9,867 bases of DNA from assembly GCA_964526035.1 (NCBI GenBank), contig CAZGKE010000129.1, positions 1-9,867 on the forward strand, given 5' to 3'. Of the stretch, positions 1 through 7,707 are shown in pieces. The stretch comes from DAOMOD01 sp964526035 (GTDB lineage: Bacteria; Pseudomonadota; Gammaproteobacteria; Xanthomonadales; BPKI01). A program made the translations under genes and the position numbers. Each line of letters opens with the position of its first letter. The first letter of the stretch is position 1. The notes under the pieces were generated by a model, which saw only the letters and a program-made list of their open reading frames with translations, was not told the origin of the DNA and did no database searches.

Positions 1-1454
<1,454 letters not shown>

Positions 1455-1524
1455 ACATGACCTTTGTCCCCTTTTCATCCGCGCGCGCTCGGGCGACCAT
1501 GCGCGGTCGATTGCTCTGCTCCGG

Positions 1525-4404
1525 GTGACCCATTTGAACCTGCTCCGCCTTGCAGCGCTGCTGCTCCTGCTCCCCGCCATTGCCAGCGCCGGTACTACCG
1601 TCTCGCCGCTGATCCAGGTGTTCGGCGAACATCGGCACGACTCCAAGGTTCCGACTCTCGACGCCCAGCTCGGATTCCCGCTGGGACAAAAGGCGGCCAC
1701 GCCGGAAGAGATCGATGCAGCGTTGCACACCTGGGCTGGGCAAAGCGATCGACTGCGACTGGTGCCCTACGGACAGACCCATCAGGGCCGACCGCTGCGC
1801 ATGGCCATCGTCTCCAGCGCCGCCAACATCGCGCAGCTGGATGCCATCCAGGACGAGCTTGACGAGCTGGCCGACGCGCGCAGCGGCAACGATGCGCGCG
1901 CCCGCGAAATCGTCGCGCGGGCGCCGGTGGTGGCTTTCCTCGCCTACTCCATCCATGGCAACGAGACGTCGGGCGCCGATGCAGCACTGGCGCTGGTCTA
2001 TCACCTGATCGCCAGCCAGGACGAAAGCGTCGCTGCACTGCTCGACAGGACCATCGTCATCATCGATCCTCTGATGAACCCAGACGGCCGCGCCCGTGCG
2101 GTCGCCGACCTGCGCGGCTTCGCCAACAGCGGCCCGGTGTTCGACGACCAGCATCTCGGACGCTTCGCCAACTGGCCGTTCGGTCGCGGCAACCACTACG
2201 TGTTCGACATGAACCGCGACTGGATCTACGGCACCCAGCCGGAGACCCGCGGACGCATCGCCTTCCTGCGTCGCTGGCATCCGCTTCTGTTCGTCGACGC
2301 CCATGAGATGGGCTCGCAGGACACCTTCCTGTTTTCGCCGCCGCGTGCACCGATCAATCCGCACTACTCGCCGCGCTTCCGTGAGTACCTCGAGCGCTTC
2401 TCCCAGGACCAGGCGCGGGCATTCGACCGTCGCGGCTGGGTCTACTACTCGGGGGAATGGAATGAAGGCTGGTACCCCGGCTATTCGGACGCCTGGGGCG
2501 GACTGCGCGGCGCGGTCAACATCCTCTATGAACAGGCGCGGGCCGCCGATCACGGCGTGCGTCAGGCCAACCAGCGCGTGCTCACCTACCAGGAAGCGGT
2601 AGCGCACCAGCTTGCCAGCTCCTGGGACAACCTGCAGTCGCTCGACCGCTACCGCAGCGAGCTGCTGGAAGCGTTCTGGGCGGACCGCCGCGCAGCGGTC
2701 TCCGCCGACGGACCGTATGCCCGCGGCATGTTCGTGGTGCCCACCGGTCGGCACCCGACGCGCGAGGCGGCCCTGCTCGACCTGCTGGAGCTTCAGAACG
2801 TCGAGGTCCACCGCAGCACCCAGGAGCTGCGCCTGAGTGCGGCCACCGACACCCTCGGCCGTCGCCAGGACGCGACAGTGCCGGCCGGCAGCTTGCTGGT
2901 GCACGCCCGGCAACCGTTGGCCCGTCTGGTCGCCAACCTTTTCGAGTTCGACCCCCGCATCGACGATCACTCCCTCACGCGCGAACGCGAGGAGCTGCTG
3001 CGCAACGGTCGCGGCACCATCTATGACGTCACCTCGTGGAACCTGGGCATGCTCTATGGCCTGCCGATGCTGTCCGTCCAGGCCGCACTGCCGCAGGGTG
3101 CCGAACGCGTTCGCGGCGCGGCGCAAGCGAATGCCGTTGTGCCTTCGTCTTCGAGCGTCGGCTGGCTGATCCCGGGTCATGACGATGGCGCGGTGCGCGC
3201 CGCCGCCGAGCTTCTCAAGCGTGGACTGCGCCCGCGCGTGGCATTGAAGGAGATCGAATTCGACGGCCGCCGCCATCCGCGCGGCTCATTGGTGCTGACA
3301 CGCCGCGATCACCGCCATCTGGACGAGGCGCAGTTGATCGCCGCGCTTGGCGAGGTCGCCGTGCATCTGCATCAGGGCATCGTCGCCTTGGGTAGCGGGC
3401 AAGGTCCCGGCGACCTTCCGGACCTCGGCGGCGGCGAGTTCGGCCTGCTGGAAGCGCCGCGCGTGGCCATCCTCGGACAGGGCAGCATCATCAATCCCAA
3501 CGTCTTCGGCTTCCAGTGGCATTACCTCGACCAGACGCTGGGACTGGCGCCGACCATTCTCAGCGAGAGCCGCCTGGGGCAGACCGACCTGCGTCGCTAC
3601 AACGTGATCGTGCTGCCCGACCGATGGGGGGGGCCGCTGCCCGAATCGGTGATCGCGGCGCTGAAACCCTGGATCGAAGCCGGCGGCACGCTGATTGCCA
3701 GCGGCAGCGCCGCCGCCCAGCTCGCCGTCAACGATGGGCCGCTGCAGGCGCGCACGCTGCCGGCTGCACTGGAAGAGCCGGGCCCGTATCGCGAGCGGCT
3801 GGCGCGTGAATGGCTGGCCGACCAGTCGGCCGCGCAGGTAAACGATGAACTGTGGAGTCACGCGGCGATCAGCGGCACTGCCTCGGCGTGGCCGGCGCAG
3901 CTCGAAGAGAGCGACCGCGAAGATGCCGCAGCGCGCGAAGCACGCGACCAGTGGCGGCGGCTGTTCATGCCGCGTGGCGCCTTCGTTGCCGCGCGCTGCG
4001 ACGATCGCCACTGGCTGACCTTCGGCTGCGACGGCGTGTTGCCCGTCCTGTTCGGCAATGATCAGCCGCTGATGGCCGCCGGGTCGGTGGAGGCTCCGCT
4101 GCGCCTCGGCAGCTTTGAGGCAGCCGGCGGGCGCGACGCGGGCGACTGGCGCGCCTATGGTTGGGCCGCACTCCCGCCCGGGCAGAAGCTGCTGCTGCGC
4201 ATGGGTGGTCTGCTCTGGCCCGAGGCCCAGGAACGCCTCGCCAATACGGCCTGGGTGACGCGCGAATCGATGGGGCGTGGCCAGGTGATCCTGTTCGCCA
4301 CCACGCCCGAATTTCGCGGCACTGCGCTCGGGATGCGCCGGATCATGGGCAACGCCGTGGTGTACGGCCCCGGACTCGGCACGACGCCGGTGATCCTGCC
4401 TTGA
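1525..4404 (+). CDS. Exported M14-family zinc carboxypeptidase with long C-terminal extension
   Basis: A 959-residue protein predicted to be a periplasmic or secreted metallopeptidase that trims peptides; the substrate is unknown. Residues 1-22 form a Sec signal peptide: leucine-rich core, cleavage likely after ASA. The peptidase M14 fold covers about 60-400. HGNE gives zinc ligands His144 and Glu147, and DAHEMG gives the third ligand His260. NPDGR is at 185-189, and MNRDW (229-233) has the Asn-Arg pair that binds substrate carboxylate in carboxypeptidase A. Glu336 in ILYEQ is the probable catalytic base. The second half, with a Rossmann-like stretch around 645-720 (VAILGQG, YNVIVLPD, WIEAGGTLIASGS), resembles type 1 glutamine amidotransferase/DJ-1-like domains and looks non-catalytic. 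The GTG at 1525 is chosen because it keeps the signal peptide. TTG at 1534 is an alternative, with GGTGA (1524-1528) as a possible ribosome-binding site five bases upstream. It lies 70 bp after metH on the same strand; no functional link is evident. The zinc site is intact. An eight-G run occurs at 3626-3633. Confidence 0.9.
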   Translation: MTHLNLLRLAALLLLLPAIASAGTTVSPLIQVFGEHRHDSKVPTLDAQLGFPLGQKAATPEEIDAALHTWAGQSDRLRLVPYGQTHQGRPLRMAIVSSAANIAQLDAIQDELDELADARSGNDARAREIVARAPVVAFLAYSIHGNETSGADAALALVYHLIASQDESVAALLDRTIVIIDPLMNPDGRARAVADLRGFANSGPVFDDQHLGRFANWPFGRGNHYVFDMNRDWIYGTQPETRGRIAFLRRWHPLLFVDAHEMGSQDTFLFSPPRAPINPHYSPRFREYLERFSQDQARAFDRRGWVYYSGEWNEGWYPGYSDAWGGLRGAVNILYEQARAADHGVRQANQRVLTYQEAVAHQLASSWDNLQSLDRYRSELLEAFWADRRAAVSADGPYARGMFVVPTGRHPTREAALLDLLELQNVEVHRSTQELRLSAATDTLGRRQDATVPAGSLLVHARQPLARLVANLFEFDPRIDDHSLTREREELLRNGRGTIYDVTSWNLGMLYGLPMLSVQAALPQGAERVRGAAQANAVVPSSSSVGWLIPGHDDGAVRAAAELLKRGLRPRVALKEIEFDGRRHPRGSLVLTRRDHRHLDEAQLIAALGEVAVHLHQGIVALGSGQGPGDLPDLGGGEFGLLEAPRVAILGQGSIINPNVFGFQWHYLDQTLGLAPTILSESRLGQTDLRRYNVIVLPDRWGGPLPESVIAALKPWIEAGGTLIASGSAAAQLAVNDGPLQARTLPAALEEPGPYRERLAREWLADQSAAQVNDELWSHAAISGTASAWPAQLEESDREDAAAREARDQWRRLFMPRGAFVAARCDDRHWLTFGCDGVLPVLFGNDQPLMAAGSVEAPLRLGSFEAAGGRDAGDWRAYGWAALPPGQKLLLRMGGLLWPEAQERLANTAWVTRESMGRGQVILFATTPEFRGTALGMRRIMGNAVVYGPGLGTTPVILP

Positions 4405-4424
4405 GGACAGGCGCTGCGCCAACC

Positions 4425-4497
4425 TTGTAGCGGCCTCAGCCGCGACGGTTCGGGTGGATCGGAGCGTGGCGCGTCGGGGCTGAGGCCCCTTCCACAA
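4425..4497. repeat. REPIN-like inverted pair of REP hairpins
   Basis: The left half starts TTGTAGCGGCCTCAGCCGCG and ends CGACG at 4446. The right half, CGTCGGGGCTGAGGCC onward (4472-4497), ends CCACAA. The halves are near-perfect reverse complements around GGCCTCAGCC, with a 25-bp spacer, and each half also folds on itself (CGGC/GCCG; GGGGC/GCCCC). This matches the design of REP doublets (REPINs) in Xanthomonadaceae and Pseudomonas, which are often mobilised by RAYT transposases; none is encoded here. It lies between two convergent genes (M14 peptidase and DUF2058). There it could act as a bidirectional transcription barrier or mRNA 3' stabiliser, although neither arm is followed by a T-run. 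The 125-bp gap contains nothing else recognisable. Confidence 0.8.
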
Positions 4498-4529
4498 CAA
4501 GATCGAGCTCCATGGGCAACCGGCCGTCC

Positions 4530-5087
4530 TTACCAGACCAGGTCGGCGGGCACATCGTCTTCGGCAGGTGCATCGGGATCGACCAGCAGCACCAGCGCCT
4601 CGTCGCTGATCGCCACCGCCTGTTCCAGCACTGCCCGCTCGACCAGCAGGTAGCGTCCCGCCACCTGCACGATGCCGAGCTCGCCAAGGTTGAGGCGGCG
4701 CAGCTGCTCGGGGGTCACGTAGAGGTGGCGGATGCGTCCCTTGTGCTCGAAATGGCGCTGCACCTCCGCGGCCGCGTCATTCAGTGTCTTGCCATGCAGC
4801 AGCAGATTCAGTTTCGCCTTGCGCTCGCGGCGCTCGCGGGCCCGTTCCTGGGCATCGCGCTCGGCCGCGGCGCGCTCCTGCTTTTCCTTCTGCGCGCGAA
4901 TCGCGTAGGCCCTGGCCAGGTCCATCTCTTCCTGGCTGCGCGCGTCCTGGCTGCGCGGCGTACCTCTTTCACCCTTCTTGCGCACAGTTTTCGTGGCTGT
5001 GCGCGGTGGCTTGCTGCGCCGCTCGGTGGGTGGCTTGGGCTTGGCCAGACCCAGGGAAAGGAGCTGGTCACGAAGGGAATCTGCCAT
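4530..5087 (-). CDS. DUF2058 (YaiL-type) protein
   Basis: A 185-residue cytoplasmic protein of the DUF2058 family, of which E. coli YaiL is a member; its function is not established, although the family is sometimes labelled nucleoprotein/polynucleotide-associated. The N-terminus MADSLRDQLLSLGLAKP matches the family's opening helix. A basic, Lys/Arg/Pro-rich linker follows (about 15-50), then a strongly charged, probably coiled helix (about 52-92). The conserved DUF2058 core spans about 93-185 and ends in DVPADLVW, the same type of C-terminus as YaiL (VPDDLMW). The basic N-terminal half suggests nucleic-acid or ribosome contact (inference). The ATG at 5085-5087 has a good TGAGG ribosome-binding site six bases upstream. 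The slyX stop lies within that site, so translation of the two genes is probably coupled. It is the last gene of the ugd-slyX-DUF2058 unit. Confidence 0.9.
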   Translation of the reverse strand: MADSLRDQLLSLGLAKPKPPTERRSKPPRTATKTVRKKGERGTPRSQDARSQEEMDLARAYAIRAQKEKQERAAAERDAQERARERRERKAKLNLLLHGKTLNDAAAEVQRHFEHKGRIRHLYVTPEQLRRLNLGELGIVQVAGRYLLVERAVLEQAVAISDEALVLLVDPDAPAEDDVPADLVW

Positions 5088-5093
5088 GTCGTG

Positions 5094-5098
5094 CCTCA
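5094..5098 (-). promoter_or_regulatory. Ribosome-binding site of the DUF2058 gene, overlapping the slyX stop
   Basis: On the minus strand TGAGG precedes the ATG by six bases. Its first three bases are the TGA stop codon of slyX (5096-5098). Ribosomes finishing slyX therefore end on the next gene's binding site, a typical arrangement for translational coupling. Confidence 0.7.
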
Positions 5099-5314
5099 GT
5101 AGTGCGGAGGGGGCGGTTCGCGGGATGCATCGCCGTCCAGCGACGCCTGTACGCGCTCGACTCCGGCATCGAGCCTGTCCAGCGCGCGCTGCATGCGCTC
5201 CAGCACATGGTGCTGCTGCAACAGCGCGTCGTTGAGACCCTGAATCGTATCCTCCTGGAACGCAACGCGCATCTCCAGTTCGGCAACGCGTGCCTGCAGC
5301 GATTCAAGGGTCAC
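5096..5314 (-). CDS. slyX: SlyX family protein
   Basis: A 72-residue protein matching SlyX in length and layout. The N-terminal helix LESLQARVAELEMRVAFQEDTIQGLND aligns with the E. coli form ([23 protein letters not shown]). A leucine-heptad coiled coil runs to about residue 55, and the C-terminus PPPPHY is the family hallmark. SlyX is a small cytoplasmic coiled-coil protein whose biochemical role is unresolved; in E. coli its gene lies beside slyD. The start is a GTG (5312-5314) sharing bases with the ugd stop TGA (5311-5313) in a GTGA overlap. There is no visible ribosome-binding site, so initiation probably depends on ribosomes terminating ugd. The stop lies in the binding site of the following DUF2058 gene. 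Confidence 0.93.
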   Translation of the reverse strand: MTLESLQARVAELEMRVAFQEDTIQGLNDALLQQHHVLERMQRALDRLDAGVERVQASLDGDASREPPPPHY

Positions 5315-6651
5315 GGCGAGGCTACGCTGCGTCCGCGCCCGATGCCGTAATAGGCAAGCCCGGCGGCTTCGACCGTGGCCGGATCGTAGATATTGCGACC
5401 GTCAAACACGGCGCGGCCGGACAGGGCCTCTCCCATCGCGGCAAAATCCGGGCTCCAGAACTCGCGCCACTCGGTGACCACGGCAAGTGCGTCGGCACCG
5501 ACCAGCGCCTCAGCGGCGGTGGCGCAGACACACAGATCGTCGCGCGCGCCCCAGATGCTCAATGCCGCCGCACCGGCTTCCGGGTCGTAGACGCGGACCC
5601 GTGCGCCAGCCTCCCACAGGCGTTCGATCAGAACTCGGCTGGGCGCCTCACGCATATCGTCGGTATCGGGCTTGAAGGCGAGGCCCCAGACAGCCAGGGT
5701 GCGACCTTGCAGGCGGCCATCGAAATAGCGGTGGATCATGGCAAACAGGCGTTCCTTCTGTTCGGCGTTCACCGCCTCCACCGAGCTGAGGATGCGCGGT
5801 TCGTAGCCATGCGCTCGAGCGGCGTGATCGAGGGCGCGAACGTCCTTGGGAAAACAGGATCCGCCGTAGCCGGCACCGGCGTAGATGAACGAGAAACCTA
5901 TGCGCATGTCGGATCCGATGCCGATGCGCACCATCTCGATGTCGGCACCGACGCGTTCGGCGATATTGGCCATTTCGTTCATGAAGCTGATCTTGGTGGC
6001 GAGCATGGCATTGGCAGCGTACTTGGTCAGCTCGGCGGAGCGTACGTCCATCTCGACAATGCGGTCATGGTTGCGGTTGAAAGGCGCATACAGCGCGCGC
6101 ATGCGCTCTATCGCCCGCGACGATGAGCTGCCGATGACGATGCGGTCAGGGCGCATGAAATCCTTGACCGCCGCGCCTTCCTTGAGAAATTCGGGGTTGG
6201 AGACCACGTCGAATGCCATTTCGACTCCACGTCGGGCAAGTGTTGCAGTCACCGTGTCACGAACCCGATCGGCGGTTCCCACCGGGACGGTCGACTTGTC
6301 GACGATCACCACATAGCTATCCATGTGGTTGCCGATGGTTTGCGCCACCGCCAGCACATGTGACAGATCGGCGCTGCCGTCCTCGTCTGGCGGCGTGCCC
6401 ACTGCAATGAATATGGTTTCACCGTGATCGATGGCGGCCGCCGCGTCCGTCGTGAAGCGCAGCCGCCCTGCACGACGGTTCTCGGTGACCATGCCTTCGA
6501 GGCCGGGCTCGAAAATGGGAATCGCGCCGGCCTCGAGCCTGGCGACCTTGTCGGCGTCGATATCGACACAAACGACATCATTGCCGACATCGGCGAAGCA
6601 GGCGCCGGTCACCAGCCCTACATAGCCGGTTCCGAAGATGGTGATGCGCAT
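5311..6651 (-). CDS. ugd: UDP-glucose 6-dehydrogenase
   Basis: Ugd oxidises UDP-glucose to UDP-glucuronate in two NAD+-dependent steps in the cytoplasm, supplying precursor for exopolysaccharide, capsule or modified lipid A. The 446-residue length is typical of the family. The N-terminal NAD-binding Rossmann domain has GTGYVG at 7-12 and the acidic VDID at the end of strand 2 (29-32). SNPEFLKEG (151-159) includes catalytic-site Glu154. Lys210 and Asn214 in TKYAANA are the conserved substrate and catalytic residues. The nucleophile is Cys266 in GGSCFPKD, with Lys269 beside it. The C-terminal UDP-binding domain contains WGLAFKPDTDDMREAPS (322-338) and VFDGRNIYDP. No key residue is missing. It is the first gene of a coupled unit with slyX and DUF2058. 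No strong Shine-Dalgarno sequence precedes the ATG, but that start fits the conserved MRITIFGTGYVG opening. No polysaccharide genes are adjacent, so the end product cannot be told. Confidence 0.96.
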   Translation of the reverse strand: MRITIFGTGYVGLVTGACFADVGNDVVCVDIDADKVARLEAGAIPIFEPGLEGMVTENRRAGRLRFTTDAAAAIDHGETIFIAVGTPPDEDGSADLSHVLAVAQTIGNHMDSYVVIVDKSTVPVGTADRVRDTVTATLARRGVEMAFDVVSNPEFLKEGAAVKDFMRPDRIVIGSSSSRAIERMRALYAPFNRNHDRIVEMDVRSAELTKYAANAMLATKISFMNEMANIAERVGADIEMVRIGIGSDMRIGFSFIYAGAGYGGSCFPKDVRALDHAARAHGYEPRILSSVEAVNAEQKERLFAMIHRYFDGRLQGRTLAVWGLAFKPDTDDMREAPSRVLIERLWEAGARVRVYDPEAGAAALSIWGARDDLCVCATAAEALVGADALAVVTEWREFWSPDFAAMGEALSGRAVFDGRNIYDPATVEAAGLAYYGIGRGRSVASP

Positions 6652-6684
6652 GGAAGGACGTCACTCGGATCAGGAAAGCGGCCG

Positions 6685-6714
6685 ATTGTAGTGCGACCAT
6701 GTGACCCCGGTCAT
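6685..6714 (-). promoter_or_regulatory. Candidate sigma-70 promoter of ugd-slyX-DUF2058
   Basis: On the minus strand ATGACC (6709-6714) and TACAAT (6685-6690) are separated by 18 bases. Each hexamer matches the consensus (TTGACA, TATAAT) at four or five positions. The implied 5' leader is about 25-30 bases before the ugd ATG at 6651. The position is sensible, just downstream of the terminator of the preceding FKBP gene. Prediction only. Confidence 0.5.
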
Positions 6715-6730
6715 GCGCCTTGAGGTCGAC

Positions 6731-6766
6731 AAAAAAAAGCGGCGCGCCCGAGGGGGGCGCGCCGCT
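6731..6766 (-). terminator. Rho-independent terminator of the FKBP gene
   Basis: A perfect 11-bp GC-rich stem (AGCGGCGCGCC, 6738-6748, paired with GGCGCGCCGCT, 6756-6766) encloses a 7-base loop. On the minus strand it is followed at once by a run of eight T (A at 6731-6738 on the plus strand, sharing one base with the stem). Orientation and position fit the end of the FKBP transcript and separate it from the ugd operon promoter. Read in the plus direction there is no T-run, so it is one-directional. Confidence 0.93.
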
Positions 6767-6780
6767 CCAGTCTTGCCGTC

Positions 6781-6800
6781 TCCCCGGTCAGGGCCGGGGA
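6781..6800 (-). other. Short hairpin between FKBP stop and its terminator
   Basis: TCCCCGG (6781-6787) and CCGGGGA (6794-6800) form a perfect 7-bp stem around a 6-base loop. It begins 16 bases past the FKBP stop codon and about 14 bases before the main terminator hairpin. It lacks its own T-run, so it is more likely a 3'-end stabiliser or pause element than a terminator. Confidence 0.5.
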
Positions 6801-6816
6801 CGCGGAAGCACGCGGT

Positions 6817-7518
6817 TTATTCGGAGATCGAAATCAGTTCGACCTCGAACACCAGGGTGGCATTGGGGCCGATCGGACCCGGCGTACCGCCCTCGCCGTA
6901 AGCCAGATCAGAGGGAATGAACAGCTTGTACTTGCTGCCTTCCGACATCAGCTGCAGCCCCTCGGTCCAGCCGGGAATCACGCCGTTCAGCGCAAAGGTG
7001 GCGGGCTGGCCACGATCGTGCGAGCTGTCGAACTTGGTGCCGTCGATCAACGTACCGGTGTAATGGACAGTGACCTCGTCGGCCGTGGTGGGCTTGCGAC
7101 CCGAGCCTTCGGAAATCACCTGGTACTGCAGACCCGACGCCGTGGTCGTCACACCCGGCTTGGACTTGTTCGCGGCCAGGAATGCTTCGCCTTCCGCCTT
7201 GTTCTTGGTGGCAGCTTCACTCTGCTTGGTGGCCTGCTCGGCCTGCAGGCGTGCCATGAAGGCCTCGCGGACTGCGAGAGCTTCTTCCTTGGTCATGGCG
7301 AGCTCGCCACCGGCCAGCACATCGGCGATACCGCGCGAAAGCGCCTCGACATCGATCTCGTCCTTGATCTGTTGCAGCGAGCCGCCGACATCCATACCGA
7401 CCATGTAGCTGATTTTTTCCTTCTCGGTCTGCGGTGCCTGGGCGGAGGCGACCGAAACCGTTGCCAGACCGGCAGCCAACATGGCGGCGGTCAGCGACTT
7501 GCTGAGAATTGCATTCAT
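6817..7518 (-). CDS. Exported FKBP-type peptidyl-prolyl cis-trans isomerase (Mip/FkpA-like)
   Basis: A 233-residue periplasmic folding helper that isomerises X-Pro bonds in exported proteins. Residues 1-26 are a signal peptide (MNAILSKSLTAAMLAAGLAT..., probable cleavage after ASA). Residues about 30-120 form the helical FKBP N-terminal dimerisation domain (ISYMVGMDVGGSLQQ, long charged helix). Residues about 125-233 are the FKBP domain, with the usual active-site residues VHYTG (Tyr153), KFDSS (Phe163, Asp164), VIPGW (Val180, Ile181, Trp184), AYGEGG (Tyr207) and VFEVEL (Phe224). The frame stays open far upstream to 8271, but that part is antisense to mtnA. The start at 7516-7518 is fixed by the signal peptide and a GGAG site (7525-7528) six bases upstream. 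It is monocistronic, bounded by its own promoter and a strong terminator. Mip, FkpA and FklB cannot be separated from the sequence alone. Confidence 0.95.
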   Translation of the reverse strand: MNAILSKSLTAAMLAAGLATVSVASAQAPQTEKEKISYMVGMDVGGSLQQIKDEIDVEALSRGIADVLAGGELAMTKEEALAVREAFMARLQAEQATKQSEAATKNKAEGEAFLAANKSKPGVTTTASGLQYQVISEGSGRKPTTADEVTVHYTGTLIDGTKFDSSHDRGQPATFALNGVIPGWTEGLQLMSEGSKYKLFIPSDLAYGEGGTPGPIGPNATLVFEVELISISE

Positions 7519-7598
7519 TCTTTTCTCCGGGGAATCTTCAGTAATGTGCAGGGGTCGTACCAGCTGGCCAGCCGGGAACACTGACGCGAAGCCGCCGT

Positions 7599-7627
7599 AT
7601 TGTCTCGCTGCCGGGCAAGCTTGGCAA
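7599..7627 (-). promoter_or_regulatory. Candidate sigma-70 promoter of the FKBP gene
   Basis: On the minus strand TTGCCA (7622-7627, five of six to TTGACA) and GACAAT (7599-7604, four of six to TATAAT) are spaced by exactly 17 bases. The implied leader is about 75 bases and contains two overlapping palindromes at 7560-7572. No comparably good promoter was seen facing mtnA in this 189-bp divergent gap. Confidence 0.55.
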
Positions 7628-7707
7628 ACACGGCGTCCGATCAGGCTCGGCACCCACCGTGGCACAGCGGTTATCCTTGGCGGTTCATTACAGCTCAGCC
7701 TTTGACA

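Noticed and set aside
3286..4500. Open frame on the minus strand (404 codons)
   Set aside because: It is antisense to the C-terminal half of the peptidase, has no recognisable motif, and would begin inside the REPIN-like element.
5290..6126. Plus-strand open frame (278 codons) opposite ugd
   Set aside because: It is a shadow frame. The minus strand encodes all catalytic and binding motifs of UDP-glucose dehydrogenase across the same bases.
7660..7675. Sigma-54-like site TGGCAC-N5-TTATC upstream of mtnA
   Set aside because: The -24 part fits and the spacing is right, but the essential GC of the -12 element is replaced by AT, and no enhancer-like site was seen.
7600..7707. Upstream extension of mtnA to the ATG-like start at 7600
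   Set aside because: The extra 36 residues do not resemble MtnA N-termini and overlap the predicted FKBP promoter. The product from 7708 has normal length.
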